Positions 42,754 to 51,553 of a stretch of DNA of 64,000 nt are shown one piece after another (positions within the stretch are counted from its first letter, which is position 1; each line of letters opens with the position of its first letter). A model generated the notes under the pieces. It worked only from the letters and a program-made list of their open reading frames with translations, made no database searches and was not told the origin of the DNA. The stretch is from Limnohabitans sp. Rim47 (lineage in GTDB: Bacteria; Pseudomonadota; Gammaproteobacteria; Burkholderiales; Burkholderiaceae_C). The position numbers were made by a program, and so were the translations under genes. The stretch covers positions 988,744 to 1,052,743 of the forward strand of contig NZ_FBYA01000001.1 in the NCBI RefSeq assembly GCF_001517545.1, in the 5' to 3' direction.

Positions 42754-44130
42754 TTATCGTGGATCGCGCTCACGCGAACGCTGGAGGTCGCGTGAACGTG
42801 TGTCCACTGCACCGTTGTTGGCACTGGCTGGTGTGGCGGACGCGGTGGCATCCACAGTGGGCGGAGGCACTGAAGTGACCTGCTGCATGATCTTGTCGAG
42901 CGGCAGATACAACATGTTCGAGCCCTGCTTGCTGTCCACCAGCACTTTGGTCACGTTGCTGTAAATCTGTTGCATGGTGTCGGTGTACATCCGGTCACGC
43001 ATGACTTGCGGGGCCTTCTGGTACTCGGGCAAGATGGTTTTGAAGCGCTGTGCATCACCTTCGGCTTGCGCCACGATGCGCTCACGGTAAGCATCGGCTT
43101 CTTCTTTCAGGCGTGAGGCCGCGCCCACCGCGCGGGGCACCACGTCGTTGGCATAGGCTTGGGCTTCGTTTTTGGCGCGTTCACGCTCTTGACCCGCCTT
43201 CAATACATCGTCAAACGCAGCTTGAACCTGCTCAGGGGGGCGCACACCGCCTTGTTGCAAGTTGATGCCCACCACTTCAATACCCACTTTGTAGCGGTCC
43301 AAGATGGTTTGCATTTTTTCGCGCACGCGAGGGGCAATCTGGTCACGCTCTTCGGCCAGGGCCGAGTCCATCTTCATCTTGCCCACCACTTCACGCACAG
43401 CGGTTTCCGCTGACTGCACCACGGCTTCGGTTGGGTTGCGGCTTTCAAACAAATACGCACGGGCATCGTTCAAGCGGTATTGCACGGCGAACTTGATCTC
43501 GACGATGTTTTCGTCTTCGGTCAGCATGGCCGATTCGCGCAAGCCTGTGGCCTTGATGATGTTGTCGCGGCCAATGTCCACCGACCGAATCTGGGTGACA
43601 AACACCAACTCATGGCGCTGAATAGGGTAAGGCATGCGCCAATTGAAACCCGCACCCACCGTAGAGTGGTATTTACCAAACTGCGTGATCACCGCTTGCT
43701 GGCCTTCTTGCACGATGAAAAAGCCCGTGCCCAACCAGACAAGCAAGGCCGCAGCAAGCACCACACCCAAACCCAGGTTTTTAAAGAAAACAGGCAAGCC
43801 GGGGCCACCCGAGCCACCGCCCGAACCACCAGAACCTTGTGGACCACCTTTACCGCCAAACAGCTGGCCAAGTTTGCGGTTGAAGTCACGCCAGAGCTCG
43901 TCCAGGTCGGGTGGGCCGCTTTGTTGTGGCTGCGAACCACGGCCAGGCGGTTGTTGCCAAGCGTCCGGCTTGGGGCCCGGCGGCGGAGGCACATCGCCTG
44001 CAGGCTTGTTGCCTGCATCGGGTGTTGACTTGTCGTCGTCCCGACCCCATCGGGGGTCATTCAGATTGAACATGCCTCGGATCTTTGCAGGAAGCAAGGA
44101 CCATCGCAGGGCTGGCAGATGAAAATTCAT
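42754..44130 (-). CDS. hflK: HflK, FtsH-modulating SPFH protein
   Basis: A 458-residue SPFH protein. The proline/glycine-rich cytoplasmic head contains NLNDPRWGR and a low-complexity SGGSGGGSGGPG run. One membrane segment (near 118-140) leads into the domain FIVQEGQQAVITQFGKYHSTVGAGFNWRMPYP and a long helical region (EQVQAAFDDVLKAGQERERA). The C-terminal tail is Arg-rich. HflK and HflC together cage FtsH. The start may be ATG at 44130 or MFNLNDPRWGR at 44073; neither has a clear RBS. Confidence 0.95.
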   Translation of the reverse strand: MNFHLPALRWSLLPAKIRGMFNLNDPRWGRDDDKSTPDAGNKPAGDVPPPPGPKPDAWQQPPGRGSQPQQSGPPDLDELWRDFNRKLGQLFGGKGGPQGSGGSGGGSGGPGLPVFFKNLGLGVVLAAALLVWLGTGFFIVQEGQQAVITQFGKYHSTVGAGFNWRMPYPIQRHELVFVTQIRSVDIGRDNIIKATGLRESAMLTEDENIVEIKFAVQYRLNDARAYLFESRNPTEAVVQSAETAVREVVGKMKMDSALAEERDQIAPRVREKMQTILDRYKVGIEVVGINLQQGGVRPPEQVQAAFDDVLKAGQERERAKNEAQAYANDVVPRAVGAASRLKEEADAYRERIVAQAEGDAQRFKTILPEYQKAPQVMRDRMYTDTMQQIYSNVTKVLVDSKQGSNMLYLPLDKIMQQVTSVPPPTVDATASATPASANNGAVDTRSRDLQRSRERDPR

Positions 44131-44186
44131 AGTGAAGTGTCTTTGTCAGAATGACGAATCCGCATTGTGCCGAATTCAGGGGGCCT

Positions 44187-45374
44187 TCAATGCAGATCAC
44201 CCGGATATTCCCGGGTCATGTCACGGGGATCTATCGGTTCTTGAACGGCTGCGGGTAATGCGGTCTTGACGATGTCGGACAAAGCCGAACGCAACAACTC
44301 AAGCCCCTTGCCCGATTTGGCACTCAAAAATACCCGCGGAACGGCCACACCGTCTTGCTCATAACGGTCCTGCATTTGCAAGGGAAAGCGCTCGGGTGCC
44401 AGTGCATCCAGCTTGTTGAAGACCAGCAACTGCGGCACGCTGTCGGCACCGATCTCGGCCAGCACTTTTTGCACTTCGGCCATTTGCTCCGGGAAATCAG
44501 GGTTGGCAGCATCCACCACATGGAGCAGCAAATCGGCTTCGGTCGCTTCTTGCAGGGTGGCCTGAAAAGCCTCCACCAGACCGTGCGGCAAATCACGGAT
44601 GAAGCCCACCGTATCGGACAAGGACACCGAACGCCCTGCCTCGCCCAGATACAACTGGCGTGTGGTCGTGTCCAGCGTAGCAAAAAGCTGGTCTGCTGCA
44701 AAAGCGCGCGCTTTGACCAGGGCATTGAACAAGGTGGATTTTCCGGCGTTGGTGTAGCCCACCAAGGAAATATTGAAAGTGTCACGCCGCTCACGCTGGC
44801 GACGTTGTGTATTGCGCTGCTTTTTGACCTTGACCAAGCGCTCTTTGATGCGTTTGATCGAGTCGTTGATCATGCGGCGGTCCAGCTCAATCTGGGTTTC
44901 ACCCGGGCCACCGCGCATGCCGATGCCCCCGCTTTGGCGCTCCAAGTGCGACCAGCGGCGCACCAGTCGGGTGCTCAGATATTGCTGACGCGCCAGCTCA
45001 ACTTGCAGCTTTCCCTCGTGGCTGCGAGCACGTTGAGCAAAAATTTCAAGAATCAGCAAAGTTCGATCGTTGACCGGCAAGCCGATGTGACGCTCCAAGT
45101 TGCGCTGCTGGGCCGGGCTCAGGGCTTGGTCAAACAAAACCTCGACCGCGCCGTGCATCAAGGCAAGTTCTTTGATTTCGTCAGCCTTGCCGCTGCCCAC
45201 AAAGAGCGCTGGATCAGGCGCTTTGCGTTTGCAGGTCAGGCGTGCCACGGGCTTGAGACCACCCGACTCGGCCAGCAAACCCAGCTCTTGCAGGTCAGCG
45301 TCGAAATGCGGCAGCCCAAAGTCAACGCCGACCAATAAGGTCGGCGCGGGTTTGTTGAATGGTGTTTCAGACAA
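44187..45374 (-). CDS. hflX: GTPase HflX
   Basis: A 395-residue HflX GTPase. The N-terminal domain shows VGVDFGLPHFDADLQELGLL and GSGKADEIKELA. The central helical region holds RSHEGKLQVELARQQYLSTRL and GGIGMRGGPGETQIELDRR, and the G domain has GYTNAGKSTLFNAL. HflX rescues stalled ribosomes and splits subunits under heat stress. GGAGG lies 9 nt before TTG at 45374, which I take as the start; a TTG at 45383 abuts the GGAGG and is less likely. It is 52 bp downstream of hfq. Confidence 0.95.
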   Translation of the reverse strand: MSETPFNKPAPTLLVGVDFGLPHFDADLQELGLLAESGGLKPVARLTCKRKAPDPALFVGSGKADEIKELALMHGAVEVLFDQALSPAQQRNLERHIGLPVNDRTLLILEIFAQRARSHEGKLQVELARQQYLSTRLVRRWSHLERQSGGIGMRGGPGETQIELDRRMINDSIKRIKERLVKVKKQRNTQRRQRERRDTFNISLVGYTNAGKSTLFNALVKARAFAADQLFATLDTTTRQLYLGEAGRSVSLSDTVGFIRDLPHGLVEAFQATLQEATEADLLLHVVDAANPDFPEQMAEVQKVLAEIGADSVPQLLVFNKLDALAPERFPLQMQDRYEQDGVAVPRVFLSAKSGKGLELLRSALSDIVKTALPAAVQEPIDPRDMTREYPGDLH

Positions 45375-45426
45375 TGTCAGCAACCTCCGGCGGTAGCTTC
45401 AAACCGCTGGACGATTAAGTACCGAA

Positions 45427-45672
45427 TCAAGCGGTGATTTCGCCGGTTTCGGGTGTGCTGAATGTCACAGAACGACCGGGAACAATGGTCGAGATGGCGT
45501 GTTTGTAAACCATCTGAGTGACCGTGTTGCGCAAGAGCACCACGTATTGGTCAAAGGACTCGATTTGACCCTGCAGCTTGATGCCGTTGACCAGGTAAAT
45601 CGAGACAGGCACATGCTCTTTGCGCAGGGCGTTCAGAAAGGGGTCTTGCAAAAGTTGACCTTTGTTGCTCAC
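45427..45672 (-). CDS. hfq: RNA chaperone Hfq
   Basis: An 81-residue Sm-like protein that binds small RNAs and mRNAs as a hexamer. The Sm1 region is KGQLLQDPFLNALRKEHVPV and the Sm2 motif is YKHAISTIVP, with Q8 and the K-H pair on the proximal face. The start is GTG at 45672, with CGGAG about 7 nt upstream; earlier codons in frame have no family match. The C-terminal tail is short, as is common in betaproteobacteria. It lies between der and hflX. Confidence 0.96.
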   Translation of the reverse strand: MSNKGQLLQDPFLNALRKEHVPVSIYLVNGIKLQGQIESFDQYVVLLRNTVTQMVYKHAISTIVPGRSVTFSTPETGEITA

Positions 45673-45728
45673 GATATTCTCCGTGTTCAGAAGTTTTGAA
45701 GTGGCTGACCTTACCACAGGGCCAGCTG

Positions 45729-45762
45729 GTCATATTTGAGAAAAATTGATTTCCTCAAATAT
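45729..45762 (-). promoter_or_regulatory. Inverted repeat and possible promoter upstream of hfq
   Basis: ATATTTGAG (45732-45740) and CTCAAATAT (45754-45762) form a 9-bp inverted repeat with a 13-nt AT-rich loop at the der stop codon. Within it a minus-strand TTGAGG (45758-45753) and TATGAC (45734-45729) are 18 bp apart, a possible promoter for hfq. The repeat could equally be an intercistronic hairpin. Confidence 0.4.
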
Positions 45763-47102
45763 CAACTGGATTCTTTGTCAGCGTAAGGATTGGTGGATGT
45801 CTTCATCTCAATCCGAAGTGGCGTACCAGCCAAACTGAAGGCTTTGCGAAAGCGCCCTTCCAGAAAGCGCTTGTAGGTGTCGGTCACGTGCTCCAGCGAG
45901 TTGCCGTGCACCACGATCACAGGCGGGTTCATGCCGCCTTGGTGCGCGTAACGCAACTTGGGACGGAACATGCCACCGCGCTGAGGACTTTGGAACTGCA
46001 CGGCTTCGAGCAGCAGGCGCGTCAAAATGGGCGTGCTCATCTTGCACATGGCCGATTTGTGCGCCTGGACGATCGAAGCCCAGACGGGGCCCAATCCCTG
46101 GCGTTTTTTGGCCGAAATGAAGTGCATGTTGGCAAAGCTCAAAAACGGCAACCTGTTTTCAATCGAGCGTTGCACCAACTGCCGCTGGTATTCATCGACC
46201 GCATCCCACTTGTTGATGGCCAGCACCATGGCGCGACCGCTTTCGAGCGCATAGCCCGCAATGTGGGCGTCTTGGTCGGTCACGCCCTGCTCGGCATCGA
46301 GCAAGAGCAAGACCACGTTGGCCGACTCGATCGCTTGCAGGGTTTTGACGACCGAGAACTTCTCGATGGCTTCAAACACTTTGCCTTTGCGGCGCAAACC
46401 GGCGGTATCGATCAGCTCGAATTTTTGGCCTTGGCGCTCAAAGGGCACCGAAATCGCGTCACGCGTGGTGCCCGGCATGTCAAACGCCACCAAGCGCTCT
46501 TCGCCCAGCCAGGTGTTGATCAAGGTGGATTTGCCCACGTTGGGTCGCCCGGCCACGGCCAGTTTGATCACCGAGGGATCTTCTTCTGTTTCTTCGGGCT
46601 CATCGGGCAGGTTGAGCAACTCAAAAGCCAGCTCCACCAGACCACGCGTGCCCTGACCGTGTGCAGCCGAGATGGCGATCACCTCGCCCAGACCCAGCTC
46701 GTAGAACTCGGTCAGCTGAATGCCTTCCAGCATGCCTTCGGCCTTGTTGGCCACCAACAAACAGGGCTTGCCGATCTTGCGCAGGTATTTGGCAATGTCA
46801 TGGTCTTGGGCAGACAAACCGCCCCGCGCATCGACCACAAAAATGACCACGTCGGCTTCAGCCACCGCTTGTTGCGTTTGCTTGGCCATCTCTTTGTAGA
46901 TGCCGCTGCTGGCGTCGGGCTCGAAACCGCCCGTATCGATCACGATGAATTCTTGACGGCCTTGTTTGCCGTTGCCGTAATGGCGGTCACGGGTCAAGCC
47001 CGCAAAATCGGCCACGATGGCGTCCCGGCTCTTGGTGAGTCGGTTGAACAGCGTGGATTTGCCCACATTGGGGCGGCCTACCAGGGCCAGTACAGGTTTC
47101 AC
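45762..47102 (-). CDS. der: Ribosome assembly GTPase Der (EngA)
   Basis: A 446-residue protein with two tandem GTPase domains, a layout unique to Der. G1 motifs GRPNVGKSTLFN and GRPNVGKSTLIN are visible at the start of each domain (about residues 8 and 186), and a C-terminal KH-like domain ends the protein. Der is needed for 50S subunit maturation. The start is GTG at 47102; a GGA lies about 11 nt upstream, so initiation may be modest. It follows bamB by 19 bp, as in E. coli. Confidence 0.97.
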   Translation of the reverse strand: MKPVLALVGRPNVGKSTLFNRLTKSRDAIVADFAGLTRDRHYGNGKQGRQEFIVIDTGGFEPDASSGIYKEMAKQTQQAVAEADVVIFVVDARGGLSAQDHDIAKYLRKIGKPCLLVANKAEGMLEGIQLTEFYELGLGEVIAISAAHGQGTRGLVELAFELLNLPDEPEETEEDPSVIKLAVAGRPNVGKSTLINTWLGEERLVAFDMPGTTRDAISVPFERQGQKFELIDTAGLRRKGKVFEAIEKFSVVKTLQAIESANVVLLLLDAEQGVTDQDAHIAGYALESGRAMVLAINKWDAVDEYQRQLVQRSIENRLPFLSFANMHFISAKKRQGLGPVWASIVQAHKSAMCKMSTPILTRLLLEAVQFQSPQRGGMFRPKLRYAHQGGMNPPVIVVHGNSLEHVTDTYKRFLEGRFRKAFSLAGTPLRIEMKTSTNPYADKESS

Positions 47103-47121
47103 TTAAAAATTTTCCGATCCA

Positions 47122-48255
47122 TCATTCAGGGCGAAATCCGAAGACGCCCCCGGTGCGTGTCACCACCACCAAAGTTTGGCCAGCGGCCACGGGTTTGCCC
47201 ACAATGGCGCTGCCGTCTGTGCTCAATCGTTGCAAAGGCTGCCCATCCTGACGTGACAGGAAATGCAGCCAACCTTTGTCATCACCCAACACCACCGAGC
47301 GGCCCAATACCAAGGGTGCCGTCAAGCCCCGAAAGCGCAAAGCGTCTTGCGTCCAGGCGGGCTGGCCACCCTGACGCTGCCAAGCCACGACCTTGCTGTC
47401 GGACTCGGTACCAAAAACCAGATTGTCGTCACCGTCCAAGCCTTCATGGCCTTGGGCTGGACGCGTCCACAAGGTGGTGCCGCGGTTGGCATCCACACAC
47501 GAGACAGCCGACTGGAATGCGCGCACACACACTGAATTGCCAAGGCGGCTGGCCCCTGCGACCAAGTCCACCAGACGCTCCACCTCGTTGGTACCTCGAG
47601 AAGATCCCACCAGCGTCTCCCAGCGCACCGCTCCCGTGTTGGGGTTTAAAGAAGCCAAACGCCCTCCCCAGCCTGCCAGCAAGGTGTCGCCAAACGGGAT
47701 CAGCAAGCCAGCTTGCTGCAACACCAATGGGTCCCCGGTGCGCTGCTGCGTCCAGAGCTTTTGACCAGAAGCACCATCCAGCGCCGTGACTGCACGGTCC
47801 GCGGTCAACACAAAAACACGTGCACCGGCCACCAAAGGCGCGGTGTAAGACAGGGCAGGCAAGCGGTAGCGCCAAACTACTTTACCGGCCTCAATGGCCA
47901 CCACTTCATTGCTTCGAGTGATCACGGCAAAACGCTGACCGTCTCCACTGACCCCCGCCTGTATGGGTGTGTCGAGCTTGATGCGCCAAACATCTTGGCC
48001 GGTACTGGCATTGATCAAGGCCACTTGACCTTGAGTCGAGGCCACCGCCACTTGCTCGCCGTGAACAGAGGCAAACAGGGGCGTAGTCGCAAGACCGATG
48101 CTGTTGGTCCAGACTTTTTGAACCGTCAACTGGCCTGTCACGGATGGCAATGCTGCAGGTTGCGGCTTGTCAGGTGCGCTTGAGCAAGCGGCGATCGTGA
48201 GCGCTAAAGCGCCCATCACAGTCCAACGGGCCCAGAGGTTCGAAAAAACAATCAT
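47122..48255 (-). CDS. bamB: Outer membrane assembly lipoprotein BamB
   Basis: A 377-residue PQQ-type beta-propeller lipoprotein of the BAM complex. The signal peptide ends in the lipobox IAAC, lipidated Cys at residue 24. Repeated propeller strands are visible (GQDVWRIKLDTPIQAGVS, ASGQKLWTQQRTGDPLV, NRGTTLWTRPAQGHEG). It helps BamA insert outer-membrane beta-barrels. The ATG at 48255 follows a TGATG overlap with the upstream gene; a GTG one codon earlier is possible. Confidence 0.95.
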   Translation of the reverse strand: MIVFSNLWARWTVMGALALTIAACSSAPDKPQPAALPSVTGQLTVQKVWTNSIGLATTPLFASVHGEQVAVASTQGQVALINASTGQDVWRIKLDTPIQAGVSGDGQRFAVITRSNEVVAIEAGKVVWRYRLPALSYTAPLVAGARVFVLTADRAVTALDGASGQKLWTQQRTGDPLVLQQAGLLIPFGDTLLAGWGGRLASLNPNTGAVRWETLVGSSRGTNEVERLVDLVAGASRLGNSVCVRAFQSAVSCVDANRGTTLWTRPAQGHEGLDGDDNLVFGTESDSKVVAWQRQGGQPAWTQDALRFRGLTAPLVLGRSVVLGDDKGWLHFLSRQDGQPLQRLSTDGSAIVGKPVAAGQTLVVVTRTGGVFGFRPE

Positions 48256-48926
48256 CACTTTGGAGTCTCCGAAACGGTGGCCGCATCAGGGTCAATGCCC
48301 AAGGCATTGAGTTTGGCTTGCACCAAACGGCGGTAGTCAGGGGTGTCTGCCAGTTTTTGCCATGCTTGCTGATACGCCGCAATGGCATCGGTATTTTGAC
48401 CTTTGGCTTGCAACACGTCCCCGCGCAAGTCCGCAGCCAAACCCTGCATCGCCGGCGTGAATTCACCGCCCAATGGCTTCAAGGCTTCGTCGTAAGCCTT
48501 GGCATCGAGATGCAAAGCCGCCAAACGCATGCGCGCAATATCGCGATACGCCTTGTCAGAGGCGCCATTGGCAACCCAACTCAAAGCATCACGCGCTGCA
48601 TCGGTTTTGCCTTGCGCTTGCAGGGTTTTGGCCGCCAACAAAGCCGATTGCTGGGCAAATTGGGTGCTGCCGAATTTGTCTTTCATGTCGGCCAAACTGC
48701 GCTCGACACGGCTGACATCACCAGAGGCCACCGAGCGCTCGACTTCATCATAAAGTGCAGAGGCTTTGGCAGCTTGGCTTCGCTCCCAATACTGGTAACC
48801 GTTCCATGCGGCATAACTGCCCAAAATAGCAATCAGCACCCAGGAAATCAGGTTGCCCCAGGTCTTCCAGAAATGCTTGATCTGGTCGAGTTGTTCTTGT
48901 TCTTCAAGGTCGAGTGGAGTGGCCAT
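48255..48926 (-). CDS. yfgM: YfgM-type ancillary SecYEG translocon subunit (TPR protein)
   Basis: A 223-residue protein with a short cytoplasmic N-terminus (MATPLDLEEQEQLDQIKHFW), one membrane helix (about 25-42) and a TPR-like periplasmic region. Segments such as KASALYDEVERSVASGDVSR and TDAARDALSWVANGASDKAYR have the family pattern. YfgM contacts SecYEG and PpiD and has a stress-regulatory role in E. coli. The gene order hisS-yfgM-bamB-der matches E. coli, which supports the call. Confidence 0.92.
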   Translation of the reverse strand: MATPLDLEEQEQLDQIKHFWKTWGNLISWVLIAILGSYAAWNGYQYWERSQAAKASALYDEVERSVASGDVSRVERSLADMKDKFGSTQFAQQSALLAAKTLQAQGKTDAARDALSWVANGASDKAYRDIARMRLAALHLDAKAYDEALKPLGGEFTPAMQGLAADLRGDVLQAKGQNTDAIAAYQQAWQKLADTPDYRRLVQAKLNALGIDPDAATVSETPK

Positions 48927-48947
48927 GGTGTATTACTGCTGTGCGCA

Positions 48948-50285
48948 TCAAAGCGTGGATTGTAGGCTGTGGCCCCAGTCGGCCACGGTGCTCAAAGACT
49001 CGGTGCGCTGGGCCCCTTCGCCGTCGCGCAGCGATTTGACCGCCACCCGACCTTGGGCCAATTCTTCGGCCCCAAACACCAACGCAAAACGGGCGCCTGA
49101 GGCGTCGGCTTTTTTGAATTGGGACTTCATGCTGCCCATGCCCTCGCCGCTGCCCGCGTGCATTTGGGCCGATACGCCCTGAGCGCGCAAGGCTTGAAGG
49201 ACCTGCATGGCCACTGGCAAAGCAGCGGCTTCGGGAATGATGGCGTACACATCGGGGGCCAGATCGGGCAAAGCCTCGCCCTGCTCTTTGATCAGTTCGA
49301 GCACGCGCTCGACACCGAGCGCCCAACCCACAGCGGGCGATGGCTTGCCGCCAATTTGCTCGATCAGGTAGTCATAACGGCCACCGCCACAAATGGTGCC
49401 TTGCGAGCCCAAGCGGGTGGTGATGAACTCGAACACCGTGAGGTTGTAGTAATCCATGCCCCGCACCAAACGCGGGTTGATGCTGTAGGCCACGCCGTTG
49501 GCGTCCAGGATGGCTTTGACCGCGTTGAAGTGCGCCAAAGAGGCTTCACCCAAAAAGTCGAGCAAACGCGGTGCGGCCTCAACCACGCTTTGCATGGCCG
49601 GGTTTTTGGTGTCCAGGATGCGCAGTGGGTTGCTGTGCAGGCGGCGTTTGGCTTCTTCGTCCAGCACATCGCTGTGCTTTTCGAGGTGGGCAATCAGCGC
49701 AGCGCGGTGGGCCTGGCGCTCAGCGGGCTGGCCCAAGCTGTTCAGTTCCAGTCGCACGTCCTTGAGGCCCAACACCTTCCAAAGGTCATTGGCCAGCAAA
49801 ATCAGTTCGGCATCCACCTCGGCACCGCCAAAACCCAGCACTTCGGCACCGATTTGGTGGAACTGGCGGTAACGGCCGCGCTGGGGACGCTCATGGCGAA
49901 ACATCGGCCCCATGTAGTACAGGCGTTTGCCGCCTTCGTACAGCAGGTTGTGCTCAACCACGGCCCGAACCAAGCCTGCGGTGCCTTCTGGGCGCAAAGT
50001 CAGCTGTTCGCCATTAAGGCGGTCCTCAAAGGAGTACATCTCCTTTTCCACGATGTCGGTCACCTCGCCCAAGCCGCGCACGAACAGCGCGGTGGGCTCC
50101 ACAATGGGCAATCGCACATTGCGGTAGGCGTAACGCGCCATCAAATCACGCACCTGGGCCTCCAGCCATTCCCAGCGGGCAGACTCAGGCGGCAAGATGT
50201 CGTTCATGCCCTTGACGCCCACCAGCTTCTGGGCTTTTGCCATTTTTTCGGCCTTGGGGGCGTTTTCTTTCGAAGACTCGCTCAT
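48948..50285 (-). CDS. hisS: Histidyl-tRNA synthetase
   Basis: A 445-residue class IIa synthetase. The core begins KLVGVKGMNDILPPESARWEW after a short Lys-rich N-terminal extension. Motif 2 lies in YYMGPMFRHERPQRGRYRQFHQIG, the histidine-A loop includes LVRGMDYYNLTVFEF, and motif 3 is in PAVGWALGVERVLEL. A C-terminal anticodon-binding domain is present (about 345-440). ATG overlaps the ispG stop by ATGA. It supplies His-tRNA; HisZ at 40427-41587 is its paralogue. Confidence 0.97.
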   Translation of the reverse strand: MSESSKENAPKAEKMAKAQKLVGVKGMNDILPPESARWEWLEAQVRDLMARYAYRNVRLPIVEPTALFVRGLGEVTDIVEKEMYSFEDRLNGEQLTLRPEGTAGLVRAVVEHNLLYEGGKRLYYMGPMFRHERPQRGRYRQFHQIGAEVLGFGGAEVDAELILLANDLWKVLGLKDVRLELNSLGQPAERQAHRAALIAHLEKHSDVLDEEAKRRLHSNPLRILDTKNPAMQSVVEAAPRLLDFLGEASLAHFNAVKAILDANGVAYSINPRLVRGMDYYNLTVFEFITTRLGSQGTICGGGRYDYLIEQIGGKPSPAVGWALGVERVLELIKEQGEALPDLAPDVYAIIPEAAALPVAMQVLQALRAQGVSAQMHAGSGEGMGSMKSQFKKADASGARFALVFGAEELAQGRVAVKSLRDGEGAQRTESLSTVADWGHSLQSTL

Positions 50286-51553
50286 TTTTTCTCAGCAGAT
50301 CCGGAACCAAAACGATTCTCAATGTAGTTTTCAACCAGCACCTGAAACTCTTGCGCGATGCCATCGCCGCGCAAGGTCAGTCGCTTTTCGCCGTCAATGA
50401 AGACCGGAGCAGCAGGCGCTTCACCGGTACCCGGCAAACTGATGCCGATGTCGGCGTGCTTGCTCTCGCCGGGGCCGTTGACGATGCAGCCCATCACAGC
50501 CACCTTGAGGTTTTCAACGCCGGGGTAACGCACTCGCCAAACGGGCATCTGGGCGCGCAAAAAGTCGTCGATTTGTTTGGCCAAATCTTGGAAGGTGCTG
50601 CTGGTGGTGCGCCCACAACCGGGGCAAGCGGTCACGCTGGGCACAAAAATGCGCAAACCCAGTGACTGCAAAATCTCTGAAGCGATCACCACTTCTTGCG
50701 TGCGCGCTTCGCCCGGCTGCGGCGTGAGCGAGACACGAATCGTGTCGCCAATGCCCTCTTGCAACAAGATCGATAAGGCCGTGGCCGACGCCACCGTGCC
50801 CTTGGTGCCCATGCCCGCCTCGGTCAAACCCAAATGCAAGGCGTAATCGGTGCGGCGGCCCAGCTCGCGGTAGACAGAAATCAAATCTTGCACACCCGAC
50901 ACTTTGCACGACAGCGCGATTTGCGCGCCATTGAGGCCCATGGCCTCGGCACGCTGAGCAGACGAGATGGCCGAGCTGATCAAAGCTTCGTACATGACCT
51001 GCCGCGCCTCCCAAGGCTGGGCACGCTGGCTGTTGGTGTCCATCAATTCGGCCAGCAAATCTTGGTCGAGGCTGCCCCAATTCACGCCGATGCGGATGGC
51101 TTTGTCAAACCGCATGGCCGCTTCGATCATCTGGCCAAACTGCACATCACGTTTGTCGCCTTTTCCCACATTGCCGGGGTTGATGCGGTATTTGGACAGC
51201 GCCTCGGCACAGGCCGGATAGTCGGTCAGCAGGCGGTGGCCGTTGTAATGGAAATCGCCGATCAAGGGCACGTCGATGCCCATTTTGTCGAGTTGGTCGC
51301 GGATGTGCGGCACAGCCTGCGCTGCTTCGGGCGTGTTGACCGTGATGCGGACCATCTCGGAGCCGGCAATCGCCAGTTCCTTGACCTGGATGGCAGTGCC
51401 GATCACGTCCACCGTATCGGTGTTGGTCATGGACTGCACACGCACAGGTGCGCCACCGCCCACGGTGACCACGCGCGAACCCCAGACCACTTTGGACTGG
51501 CGGCTGTGTCGCTTGGCTGGCAATGCGATGTCAATCGGGGATGGAGAAATCAT
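50282..51553 (-). CDS. ispG: 4-hydroxy-3-methylbut-2-en-1-yl diphosphate synthase (flavodoxin-type) IspG
   Basis: A 423-residue IspG (GcpE), converting MEcPP to HMBPP in the MEP isoprenoid pathway. The TIM barrel shows PVRVQSMTNTDTVDV and GDFHYNGHRLL; the [4Fe-4S] ligands are the two Cys of CPGCGR (near 309 and 312) and the Cys of GCIVNGPGE (near 355). The N-terminus starts with a short extension before RRQSKVVWG-like sequence. ATG overlaps the rodZ stop, and its own TGA overlaps hisS. Confidence 0.97.
   Translation of the reverse strand: MISPSPIDIALPAKRHSRQSKVVWGSRVVTVGGGAPVRVQSMTNTDTVDVIGTAIQVKELAIAGSEMVRITVNTPEAAQAVPHIRDQLDKMGIDVPLIGDFHYNGHRLLTDYPACAEALSKYRINPGNVGKGDKRDVQFGQMIEAAMRFDKAIRIGVNWGSLDQDLLAELMDTNSQRAQPWEARQVMYEALISSAISSAQRAEAMGLNGAQIALSCKVSGVQDLISVYRELGRRTDYALHLGLTEAGMGTKGTVASATALSILLQEGIGDTIRVSLTPQPGEARTQEVVIASEILQSLGLRIFVPSVTACPGCGRTTSSTFQDLAKQIDDFLRAQMPVWRVRYPGVENLKVAVMGCIVNGPGESKHADIGISLPGTGEAPAAPVFIDGEKRLTLRGDGIAQEFQVLVENYIENRFGSGSAEKK

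Noticed and set aside
45888..47789. 633-codon open frame opposite der and bamB
   Set aside because: It mirrors two well-supported genes and shows no family features; the Pro/Arg-rich end is typical of antisense frames in GC-rich DNA.
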